NCBI RefSeq assembly: GCF_900103875.1
Contig: NZ_LT629705.1
Location: 3,605,001 to 3,669,000, forward strand
DNA from: Pseudomonas arsenicoxydans
Lineage (GTDB): Bacteria > Pseudomonadota > Gammaproteobacteria > Pseudomonadales > Pseudomonadaceae
Reading direction: 5' to 3'
Length of the DNA stretch: 64,000 bases
Shown: one piece after another, positions 54,039 through 62,600 of the stretch
How the letters are laid out: each line of letters begins with the position of its first letter
Position numbering within the stretch: the stretch's first letter is position 1
Program-made: the position numbers and the translations under genes
Notes under the pieces: generated by a model
What the model was told of the DNA's origin: nothing
Databases searched by the model: none
What the model saw: only the letters and a program-made list of their open reading frames with translations

Positions 54039-55058
54039 TCAGTTCAGATGAGTCTTGAGTTCCAGTGCCGCCTGACGCACCGCCGCTTTCACTTCAGGAA
54101 TCTGGCTCAGCGGATTGAGCAGGCCGAAGTCGTGAATCATGCCGTTGTAGCGCACCGCCGTGACCGGCACACCGGCGGCGTCGAGGTGGCGGGCATAGGC
54201 TTCGCCTTCGTCACGCAACACGTCGAACTCGGCGGTTTGCACCAGTGCGGCGGGCAGGCCTTTGAGCTGCTCGGCGCTGGCTTGCAACGGCGAGGCATGG
54301 ATCTGCGCACGCTCGGCCTGGTCGGTGGTGTAGTTGTCCCAGAACCAATTCATCATGCCTTTGGTGAGGAAGTGGCCCTCGGCAAATTGCTGGTACGAAC
54401 CGCTGTCGAACTGCGCGTTGGTCACTGGCCACATCAACAGCTGGAAGCGCAGCGCCGGGGTTTTCTGTTCCTTGGCCATCAAGGCCACGACCGCCGCCAT
54501 GTTGCCGCCGACGCTGTTGCCGGCCACCGCCAGGCGTTTGCCGTCGACGCCGATGTCCTTGCCGTGCTCGGCCACCCAACGGGTCGCGGCGTAGGCCTGG
54601 TTGATCGCGGTCGGGTAGTGCGCTTCCGGCGACGGGGTGTAATCGACATACACCGCGACCGCGCCGGAGCCGATCACCAGGTCGTGGATCAGGCGCTGGT
54701 GAGTCGGGTAGTCGCCCAACACCCAGCCGCCACCGTGGAAGAACATGAACACTGGCAACTCACCTTTGACCTTGGCTGGCCGCACGATTTTCAGGTTGAT
54801 GGTTTGTCCATCGACTTTGATAGCGCGGTCGCTGACGTCCACACCCGACAGATCAACCTTCACCGAGTTTTGCGCACCGGTCAGAACCGCACGGGCATCG
54901 ACAGGGCTCAGCTGTTCAAGCGGCTTGCCACCGCCGGCCGCCAGGGCTTCGAGGAAGGCTTGGGTGGTGTGTTCGACACCCGGGCTGCCCGCGGCAAAAG
55001 CGTTGCCGACGGAGAGGGCGAGGAGGGAGGCGGTCAGGGTTTTTTTGACGATGTTCAT
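54039..55058 (-). CDS. Secreted or periplasmic alpha/beta hydrolase of the hormone-sensitive-lipase (HSL) family
   Basis: 339 residues with a signal peptide (MNIVKKTLTASLLALSVGNAFA). HSL markers: FFHGGGWVLGDYPTH, the nucleophile in VAGNSVGGNMAA, the acid in AEFDVLRDEGE, and the histidine in NGMIHDFGLL. Members are carboxylesterases acting on short acyl esters. It is divergent from a LysR regulator gene. Confidence 0.92.
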   Translation of the reverse strand: MNIVKKTLTASLLALSVGNAFAAGSPGVEHTTQAFLEALAAGGGKPLEQLSPVDARAVLTGAQNSVKVDLSGVDVSDRAIKVDGQTINLKIVRPAKVKGELPVFMFFHGGGWVLGDYPTHQRLIHDLVIGSGAVAVYVDYTPSPEAHYPTAINQAYAATRWVAEHGKDIGVDGKRLAVAGNSVGGNMAAVVALMAKEQKTPALRFQLLMWPVTNAQFDSGSYQQFAEGHFLTKGMMNWFWDNYTTDQAERAQIHASPLQASAEQLKGLPAALVQTAEFDVLRDEGEAYARHLDAAGVPVTAVRYNGMIHDFGLLNPLSQIPEVKAAVRQAALELKTHLN

Positions 55059-55220
55059 GGGGTAAATCCTTTTTAAGTTTTTCGACGTTGAGTACCTAAG
55101 GGTCAGGTTGCTGCCGGCTCTGTCGTTCAGGCCTCAGCAACACCGTGGACACAGATTAATGGGGTGCCGAAAAAGGAAAAAGCGGCTATAAAGTGTTTGA
55201 CTGTCAACCAGGGCGCGACA

Positions 55221-56117
55221 ATGAACCCGTTCGAAGATATGCGTATTTTTTGCCAGGTCATGGACTCCGGCAGCTTCACCTCGGCAGCGGATCAATTGGG
55301 GCTGTCCAAGCAGTTCGTCAGCCGACGCTTGATGCAACTTGAAGAGCGCCTGGGCGTGCGCTTGCTCAACCGTTCCACGCGGCGGCTGGACGTCACGCCA
55401 CTGGGGCAGAGTTATTACGAGTCGGCCTTGCGCCTGCTTGGCGAAGTCGAGCAAGTGGAGCAGGGCATCGCCGGCCAGACCACCGAGCCACGCGGGACCA
55501 TTCGGGTGAGCGCACCGTTGTCGTTTGCGCTGGCGCATCTGGGGTGTTTGTTGCCATTGTTTTTGCAGCGCTATCGCGACGTCACCGTGGAGATGGATTT
55601 AAGCGACCGCCCGGTGGATTTGCTCGGTGAGGGTTACGACCTGGCGCTGCGCATCGGCACCCTGGAAGACTCTACGCTGATTGCGCGCCGCATCGCCGCG
55701 ATCCAGCGCGTGTATTGCGCCAGCCCGGCTTACCTGGCCGAGCGCGGCACGCCGCTCAAACCCGAAGACTTGCACAGCCATGATTGCCTGCCCTACGGCC
55801 ACGGTCGACAGGTGCAATGGCGTTTCGAAGGGCAGGGCAAGCCGCTGACGGTCAACGTAACGGGCAGGATGCGCGTCAACAACGGCGAATTGCTCAGGGA
55901 TGCGGCGGTGGCCGGGATGGGGGTTACCTACCTGCCGACGTTCATTGTCGGCTCGGCGCTGAAAGATGGCCGACTGGTGCCGGTGCTGGATGAGTTTCGT
56001 CCGGCGCCACTGACTTTATCGGCGGTGTACCCGCAGCATCGCCAGAGTTCGCGACCGGTGCAGGCACTGATCGAGTTTTTGCGTGAGCGGCTGGATCAGG
56101 CTGAAGGTGTGTTGTAG
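55221..56117 (+). CDS. LysR family transcriptional regulator
   Basis: 298 residues, of the CrgA/DmlR subgroup: MNPFEDMRIFCQVMDSGSFTSAADQLGLSKQFVSRRLMQLEERLGVRLLNRSTRRL, then TIRVSAPLSFALAHL. The start at 55221 fits the subgroup; an ATG earlier in frame would add a poor leader. Divergent from the esterase gene, which it probably controls. Confidence 0.93.
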   Translation: MNPFEDMRIFCQVMDSGSFTSAADQLGLSKQFVSRRLMQLEERLGVRLLNRSTRRLDVTPLGQSYYESALRLLGEVEQVEQGIAGQTTEPRGTIRVSAPLSFALAHLGCLLPLFLQRYRDVTVEMDLSDRPVDLLGEGYDLALRIGTLEDSTLIARRIAAIQRVYCASPAYLAERGTPLKPEDLHSHDCLPYGHGRQVQWRFEGQGKPLTVNVTGRMRVNNGELLRDAAVAGMGVTYLPTFIVGSALKDGRLVPVLDEFRPAPLTLSAVYPQHRQSSRPVQALIEFLRERLDQAEGVL

Positions 56118-56134
56118 AGCCAAACACAATTCCA

Positions 56135-56164
56135 CTGTGGGAGCGGGCAAGCCCGCTCCCACAG
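56135..56164. repeat. Compact REP palindrome
   Basis: CTGTGGGAGCGGGC, AA, GCCCGCTCCCACAG: two REP halves fused head to head without spacer, followed by TTTT. It lies between the convergent LysR and glycine-rich genes and probably serves as terminator for both. Confidence 0.93.
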
Positions 56165-56195
56165 GGTTTTGTAGTGATCTTTCGATCAGTGGTTA

Positions 56196-56834
56196 TCAGG
56201 TCCTTTTATCATCGCCGGGTTCACCGGCACGATGAACGCCGTGGTCATCACCGATTTCACCGGCACGATGTACGCCATGGTCATCACCGATTTCACCGGC
56301 ACGATGGACACCATGGTCATCACCGATTTCGCCAGCGCGATGTACGCCGTGGTCATCACCCATTTCGCCTGAGCGATGAGCGCCGTGATCGTCACCCGCT
56401 TCGGAGTGAGAGCCGCTGCGCCCGGATGAGGCCGAGTCGCCGGAGTGTCCCGAGCCATGGTCGCTGCCACTGTGACCGCTGCCGCTATTGCCGCCGCTGC
56501 CACTGTTGCCGCCACTGCCGCTTCCACCGTGACCGCCGCCATTGCCGCCGCCACCGCTTCCACCACTGCCGCCACCGCCCGATCCACCACCGCCATTACC
56601 GCCACCGCCACCGCCGGATCCACCGCCGCCATTGCCGCCACCGCCGCCGCCGCCCGATCCGCCACCGCCAGAGCCGCCCCCACCACCGCCAGAACCACCG
56701 CCGCCTCCGCCGCCACTACCACCATCCTTGGCCTGAGCACTCGACACACCGGACAGACTGTCCGGTATCAATACGGTAGACGCCGACAGAACTGCGCCAA
56801 TCGCTACTGCCAGTAAAAGCTTGTTGATGTGCAT
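56196..56834 (-). CDS. Secreted glycine-rich protein with a C-terminal 12-residue repeat
   Basis: 212 residues. A signal peptide (MHINKLLLAVAIGAVLSAST, cut near SSAQA) is followed by about 80 residues almost only of Gly and Ser, then a Ser/Gly/His part, and five copies of a 12-residue unit GDDHGVHRAGEI. Asp and His in the repeat could bind metal. GGAGAACGAC precedes the ATG at 56834. The reverse frame reads as polyproline but is a shadow. It lies downstream of gspF and near mnxG; a secreted metal-binding or surface role is conceivable but unproven. Confidence 0.8.
   Translation of the reverse strand: MHINKLLLAVAIGAVLSASTVLIPDSLSGVSSAQAKDGGSGGGGGGGSGGGGGGSGGGGSGGGGGGGNGGGGSGGGGGGNGGGGSGGGGSGGSGGGGNGGGHGGSGSGGNSGSGGNSGSGHSGSDHGSGHSGDSASSGRSGSHSEAGDDHGAHRSGEMGDDHGVHRAGEIGDDHGVHRAGEIGDDHGVHRAGEIGDDHGVHRAGEPGDDKRT
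56217..56396. repeat. 36-base tandem repeat coding for the 12-residue unit
   Basis: Five in-frame copies of a 36-base unit (with GGTCATCACC and TTTCACC(G)GCACGATG), nearly identical for the middle three. Copy number is likely to vary by slippage. Confidence 0.9.
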
Positions 56835-56984
56835 GTCGTTCTCCGTCTTTTTATTCAGGTTGGAACGTTGATGAACAATGCAACGTGCTGCTCGATTCAT
56901 TGGGTGAACACCACAGCGCGCCGATTAATTCAGTTGCACCTTGGATGAGCGATGAACGGTACAACTCAACCCCGTTCCAGAGGG

Positions 56985-58172
56985 TCAGTGAATACTTGAG
57001 GCCAGCTCGAAAATCGGGATGTACATCAGGATCACGATGACCCCGATCAGCAGGCCGATGAAGGTCATGAGCAAGGGTTCGAACAAGCGCACGAACCATT
57101 CGATCCAGCGGCTGATTTCCTCGTCGTAGAAGTCGGCGCTGCGTTCCATCATCTGGCCGAGGTTGCCGGACTGTTCGCCCGCACGCAGCAGGCGCAGGGA
57201 AACCGGGGTCACCAGGTGGTTGAGTTCCAGCGCGGTGGACAGCGATTGCCCCTCGCGTACCCGTTCGCAGGCCTGGTCCAGGCGTGCGCGGGAGGCGACG
57301 GTGAGCAGGCCTCGGACCATGCCCATGGCAGTGACGAGCGGGATGCCGCCTTGCAGCAGGATCCCCAACGAGCGATAGAAACGCGCCAGTTCGTACATGA
57401 AGATGCGCTGATGGACCGCCGGGAGTTTTTCGATCACGCGGTCCACGCCCCGACGAAAGGCCGGTTGGCGCTGGAGGAAGGCGAGGGCGACGATGATTGC
57501 CAGCAAGGCGCCAAAGAATTCGCCCTGGTGCGCATGCAGGAACATCCCGCTGCTCATCAGCACTTGCGACAGCCACGGCAGGTTCGACCCCAGTCCTTCG
57601 AACACCAGGCTGAAGCGCGGCACCACGTAGCCCATCAAAAACAACACCACGCCACCGCCCACCACCAGCAACAGCAGCGGGTAGATCGACGCGCTGATGA
57701 TTTTTTGCCGAACTTCGTCCATGCGCTGGCGATAGCTGACATAGCGGCCCAGGGCATCGCCCACGGCGCCGGTTTTCTCGCTGGACTGCACCAGCGCCAC
57801 ATACAACGGCGGGAACACCGCCGACAACTGTGCCAGGGCCTGGGAGAAAGATTTGCCTTCATAAAGCAGGCGCACCAGTTCACTCAAGGTTTTGCGGGCC
57901 TGTGGCGCGGTTTCTTTCTCCGCCAAACTTTCCAGTGCATCGATCAGCGGCAGGCCCGCGTTGAGCAGCGTGGTCAATTCCTGGCTGAACAAAACCAGAT
58001 TGAAGGTCTCGCGCTTCTGCAAGCGCAACGCGCGCCAGTGTCGCTCGACGTGCAGGCTGACCACCCGCAGGCCCTGGTCTTCGACGATGCGCCGGGCTTC
58101 ACTGTGGCCGGGAGCCTCGACGGTCATCGAGACCACACCGGCCTTGCCCACGGCCTTGAGATGAAAGCGCAT
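56985..58172 (-). CDS. gspF: Type II secretion system inner-membrane protein GspF
   Basis: 395 residues. Two T2SSF domains: FSQELTTLLNAGLPLIDALESLAEKE in the first, YELARFYRSLGILLQGGIPLVTAMGMVRG in the second, with membrane helices around PLLLLVVGGGVVLFLMGYVVP and the C-terminal LFEPLLMTFIGLLIGVIVILMYIPIF. GspF organises the pseudopilus assembly platform. The ATG at 58172 has GGGAGAGG upstream and starts 15 bases after the gspG stop. No other gsp gene is present in the window. Confidence 0.95.
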   Translation of the reverse strand: MRFHLKAVGKAGVVSMTVEAPGHSEARRIVEDQGLRVVSLHVERHWRALRLQKRETFNLVLFSQELTTLLNAGLPLIDALESLAEKETAPQARKTLSELVRLLYEGKSFSQALAQLSAVFPPLYVALVQSSEKTGAVGDALGRYVSYRQRMDEVRQKIISASIYPLLLLVVGGGVVLFLMGYVVPRFSLVFEGLGSNLPWLSQVLMSSGMFLHAHQGEFFGALLAIIVALAFLQRQPAFRRGVDRVIEKLPAVHQRIFMYELARFYRSLGILLQGGIPLVTAMGMVRGLLTVASRARLDQACERVREGQSLSTALELNHLVTPVSLRLLRAGEQSGNLGQMMERSADFYDEEISRWIEWFVRLFEPLLMTFIGLLIGVIVILMYIPIFELASSIH

Positions 58173-58186
58173 GGTCGCCTCTCCCG

Positions 58187-58621
58187 TCACTGCCAGCTGG
58201 TGATTTCGGCGTTTTCGCCTTCGCCGCCGGGTTGGCCGTCCTTGCCCATGGACAGCAAGTCGTACTCGCCGTTTTCACCGGGGTAGCGGTAGGTGTAGCT
58301 ACGGCCCCACGGATCCAGCGGCAATTTTTTCTGCAAGTAAGGACCGGTCCATTTGGTTTCATCGCTGGGCGCGGTGATCAGCGCCTGCAAACCTTGTTCG
58401 GTCGACGGGTAATGGCCGACCTCCAGGCGGTAAAGATCCAGGGCTTTGCCCAGGCCTTCGATTTGCGCTTTGGCCACCTTCACTTCGGAGCGGCCCAGCT
58501 GGGCGAAATACTTCGGCGCGACGATGCCGGCCAACAGCCCCAGCACCACCAGCACCACCAACAGTTCGAGCAGGGTGAACCCGCTTTGAGTACGCGGGGC
58601 GGAACGCAAACGCTGATTCAT
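58187..58621 (-). CDS. gspG: Type II secretion system major pseudopilin GspG
   Basis: 144 residues. Prepilin peptidase site and helix QSGFTLLELLVVLVVLGLLAGIVAPKYF; then the GspG signature KTQ-like IEGLGKALDLYRLEVGHYPSTEQGL and KLPLDPWGRSYTYRYPGENGEYDLLSMGKDGQPGGEGENAEI, the calcium-binding loop region at the C-terminus. A start at 58669 would add residues before the leader; the ATG at 58621 is preferred. It forms a two-gene unit with gspF and is divergent from the transglycosylase gene. Confidence 0.95.
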   Translation of the reverse strand: MNQRLRSAPRTQSGFTLLELLVVLVVLGLLAGIVAPKYFAQLGRSEVKVAKAQIEGLGKALDLYRLEVGHYPSTEQGLQALITAPSDETKWTGPYLQKKLPLDPWGRSYTYRYPGENGEYDLLSMGKDGQPGGEGENAEITSWQ

Positions 58622-58729
58622 GATGACCTCACACAGTCGGCAGAAGGGTCGCCATGAAGGCCTATGCAATTGCCATGCTCACCCCCATCCATCCTTGTGA
58701 AAGCCCCGTATTACGGAGCTTTGCGCTTT

Positions 58730-58745
58730 CGGCACAGTGCTTGCG
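58730..58745 (+). promoter_or_regulatory. Sigma-54 promoter candidate upstream of the lytic transglycosylase
   Basis: CGGCACAGTGCTTGCG fits TGGCACG-N4-TTGCW with the essential GG and GC at the right spacing (13 of 16 or better at fixed positions). It lies 71 bases before the ATG. Confidence 0.55.
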
Positions 58746-58816
58746 TATGGCTGGTTCACTACCGGCCATTGGGGCAATACCCCCATTTTTCGGGGCCGGG
58801 CAGGGGAGGAAAAATA

Positions 58817-59425
58817 ATGAAAACACTCACCACAGGGCTGCTCGGCTGCTTGCTGCTGACCAGCGTCGTCCAGGCCGATGTGTTCGTTTCCGTGGACGCC
58901 AAGGGCAGCTACGTGCTGTCCAACGTTCACCGTCCCGGCCGCACGTATGAGCGGGTCATTCATGAGCCGGAAAAGGCGCTGGTCAGCCTTGATCAGCAGC
59001 CCCAGATGATTGCGCGGCAGCCCTATGCCGAACTGGTTTCGGCGGCTGCCACGGCCAATGAATTACCGGCGGCGCTGCTGCACGCGGTGATCCGGGAAGA
59101 GTCCCGCTACAACTCGGATGCGACATCGCCCAAAGGCGCCGGTGGGCTGATGCAGTTGATGCCTGAGACCGCCCGGGAAATGGGGGTCAAGAATGTCTAC
59201 GACCCGAAAGCCAACATCCAGGGCGGCGCCAAATACCTCAAGCGCCTGATGACCCTGTTCGACAACGACATCGCCCTCGCCGTGGCGGCTTACAACGCCG
59301 GGCCGCAAGCGGTGCTCAGCCGTGGCGGGGTGATTCCGCCGTTCGCCGAAACCCAGCGTTACGTGCCCAGCGTGCTGCGCCAATACCGCCGCTTGCAGGG
59401 CCTGGCCGTGGACGCGCCGTTGTGA
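58817..59425 (+). CDS. Secreted lytic transglycosylase (SLT family)
   Basis: 202 residues with a signal peptide (MKTLTTGLLGCLLLTSVVQA). The SLT domain is clear: LLHAVIREESRYNSDATSPKGAGGLMQLMPETAREMGV with the catalytic glutamate in REES, then NIQGGAKYLKRLM and LAVAAYNAGPQAV. It cuts peptidoglycan glycan strands; such enzymes often open the wall for secretion machines. GGGAGGAAAAATA precedes the ATG. It is divergent from gspG and upstream of mnxG. Confidence 0.93.
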   Translation: MKTLTTGLLGCLLLTSVVQADVFVSVDAKGSYVLSNVHRPGRTYERVIHEPEKALVSLDQQPQMIARQPYAELVSAAATANELPAALLHAVIREESRYNSDATSPKGAGGLMQLMPETAREMGVKNVYDPKANIQGGAKYLKRLMTLFDNDIALAVAAYNAGPQAVLSRGGVIPPFAETQRYVPSVLRQYRRLQGLAVDAPL

Positions 59426-59558
59426 TCGGCAGGCTTGGGGATGTTCCCCCAGGTTTGGGGCAACAACGACCGGGCCGAAAAGTGGGGAATAAGTGGGGAA
59501 TATCCCCCGAGTTATTAAGTCGTTGCGCTAAGTAGCTGAAATACAACTGAATTATTTA

Positions 59559-59574
59559 TGGCATGCGGTTTGCT
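59559..59574 (+). promoter_or_regulatory. Sigma-54 promoter candidate upstream of mnxG
   Basis: TGGCATGCGGTTTGCT matches TGGCACG-N4-TTGCW at all but one fixed position. It lies 54 bases before the mnxG ATG. Manganese oxidation in P. putida is controlled by the MnxS1/MnxS2 kinases and MnxR, a sigma-54-dependent activator, which fits. Confidence 0.65.
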
Positions 59575-59628
59575 CAAAGGGTTTTGTCGAGATTTTCCCT
59601 GTGAGCACCCACAGCGAGGCCCGTGATC

Positions 59629-62600
59629 ATGACCGGCATACCCCACGCTCATCACCTGCTTAACCTGCTGCTGTTTCTAGCGCCAATGTTTGGCATCGAG
59701 ATGGCAGAAGCCGCCGCACGCTGCGAGCGTAATCTGGTGGCCAATGTCGTGGCCCTGGACCAGCCGCTGATGTTCAACCGCCTCGGTGCGCAGAACGCCA
59801 ACGGCATGATGTTCGCCCTGCGGCGTGACGTGGTCGACGACCACAATATGTCCCTGGCCCAGGGCGGCGCGGCAGTGCCGGGCAAAGTCTCGCTGCGGCC
59901 AGACAAGCGTCCGCGTCCTTTGGTGTTGCGGGTGGCCGCCGGTGACTGTCTGACCATCAACCTGCAAAACCTGCTGGCTTACCAGGCCAACCCCGGCGGC
60001 CACGAAAACGCCGATGGTGGTGTCGAGGGCGAAATCAAAGTCGGCGACGTCGATCAGTTCAAAGTCGATGAGCAAGTCACCGACCGGCATGTCGGCTTCC
60101 AGGTCAACGGCATGCAAGCGGTCAACAGCATCGATGACATTGCCTCGTACACCGGGCGCAACGCCAATTCATTGATCGCTCCCGGCGGCACCCGTTCCTA
60201 CACCTTGTACGCCGAGCGCGAAGGCGCATTCGCGGCCAGCAGCCGTGGCGCGACCTTCGGTGGTGAAGGCGATGCGGGCAACGTTGCCAACGGCCTGTTC
60301 GGTCAGGTGGTGGTCGTGCCCAAGGGCGGTCGCACCTACCGCAACACCGTCACCGAAGAAGAGATGCGCCTGGCCAGTGTCGGGCGCACGCCGGCCGGTC
60401 AGCCGATCGTCGATTACCAGGCGCGCTACCCGCAGCGCCAACCGTGGATCCGTGAAGGCAAGGCCGGTACGCCGATCATCAGCATGGTCGACGGCAATGA
60501 AATCATCTCCAGCGAGAGCGACGCGATTGTGATGGGCAGCAACGCCGATGGCAGCTTCCCGCCATCAACCTATCCGCTGGAAGCCATCGGCAAACGCAAC
60601 CCGGCGATTCCCAACCGCCTGGAGCCGTTCCGTGATTTCGCTTCGCAGTTCCAGGATGAAACGGCTGCCACCCAGGCATTCCCCGCTTACTGGGCGGACC
60701 CGGTCATGGCCCACGTGCTGGAGCCGACCCGCGATGCGTTCATGATCAACTATGGCTCCGGCGGCATGGGCGCCGAGGTTCTCGCCAACCGCTTGGGTGT
60801 GGGGCCGATGCACGATTGCCTGTCCTGCGCCTATGAAGAGTTTTTCCTCAGCTCGCACACCGTGGGCGACGTCGCGATGCTGGTGGACGTGCCGGCCAAC
60901 GCCGGTCTGGAAGGCATTCGCCCCGGTGAAACACCGCGCGCCGATCAGGTCGGGGTCAAAGCGACCATGGCGCTGTATCCGTCCGAGCCGTCCAACGTCA
61001 ACCACAGCTACATCGGCGATTTCGTCAAATTCCGCAACACCCACAACGGCCACGAGCAGCACATCTTCCACCTGCACGGCCACCAATGGCTGTTCAACCC
61101 CAACGACGACAACTCCGACTATGTCGACGCCCAAGGCATCGGCCCGGGTGCTGGCTACACCTATGAAATCGCCAACGGCGGTTCAGGCAACCGCAACCGC
61201 GTTTCCGGCGATGCGATCTACCACTGCCACTTCTATCCGCATTTTGCCCAGGGCATGTGGAGCATGTGGCGGGTGCACGATGTCTTCGAAGAAGGCACCA
61301 GGCTCGAAGTCTCGCAACAGGGCGCCGACGGTTTCCATAGCGAACCTTATGCCTTGCGCAGCGGTAAACCGGCTGCCGGTGCCCGGGCCTTGCCCGATGG
61401 TGAAATCGTTGCCGGTACGCCGATTCCTGCGGTCGTGCCGCTGCCAGGCAAAGCGATGGCGCCGATGCCAGGCAAAGTCGCGATCGTGCCGAAAATCGGC
61501 GAAACCCTGGTGGCCGGTGGCGATGACGACGAGGCGGATGACGACGGTGAACACCACGGCGGCAGCGGCGGCGCTCAGGCTATCGGTTCCCTGGCGCTGG
61601 TGGACCGCAGCGAAGCCAATCGCAATGCCGACGGCAGCCTGAAAAACCCGGGCTATCCGTTCTGGATCGGCGGCATGGAAACTTCGGTTGGCCAACGCCC
61701 ACCAACCCCACCGCTGGACATGCTCGACGCCGCCAAGGCGCAGGCCCTGAAAAGCAGCGGCAATGCCTTGTGGGCCAACCTCGATCCGGCGCAGTCCGGT
61801 GGTTGGGACGGCGGTCTGGGGCGTCATTCGCTGGGCGGATTTTCCTCCGGTGGCCAGGCGCACACCGTGACCACGTCCCTGGATTTCTCCAAGGAAGTGA
61901 CCCGTGCCAAGCCGCTTTACGTGCCTGAAGAAGGCACTGAAGTCGAACAGGCGGCCATGGCGTACCACGCCAAAAAGGAACACCCAAGCTTCGCCGTGCT
62001 GCCGGGCAACCAAGTGGTGGCGCGCAACTTCCGCACCAACGGTGCATTGCCCATGGCCGGCGCGCCGTACTACGAACCGTGCATGGACGATCGGCAAAAA
62101 CGCCTGACCAGCAGTGCCGGAATCGGCGAGTTCAATAGTGGCGAGCGTATCGACGGCATGTCCTACAGCGGCTCGTCGACCTTCACCGCCGACCGGCCGC
62201 GCATCTACAAAGCCGCGAACATCCAGTTCGACGCGGTCTACAACAAGGTCGGTTACCACTTCCCGCAAGCGCGCATTCTGGCGCTGTGGGAAGACGCCTG
62301 GCCGGTGATCACCAAGCAGCGTCCGCCAGAGCCGCTGGTGATGCGCATGAACACCTTCGACTGCGTGCAGTACCAGCAAACCAACCTGGTGCCAGCCGTC
62401 TATGAAATGGACGACTATCAAGTGCGCACACCGACCGACGTAATCGGTCAGCACATCCACCTGCCGAAATGGGACCTGACGGCCGCCGACGGTTCGGCCA
62501 ACGGCTGGAACTACGAAGACGGCGTACTTTCCCCGGGGGCCGTGCAAGAACGTATCCATGCCATTCGCGAGTTCAACCAGTGCCAAGGCACCGATCCGCG

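Noticed and set aside
56217..56396. CRISPR array
   Set aside because: The 36-base units are contiguous and in frame with the protein, so they are a coding tandem repeat.
56174..56779. Open frames on the + strand (His/Arg-rich and polyproline) opposite the glycine-rich gene
   Set aside because: They are the antisense reading of Gly/Ser codons and the 36-base repeat; no RBS, and the - strand frame has a signal peptide and RBS.
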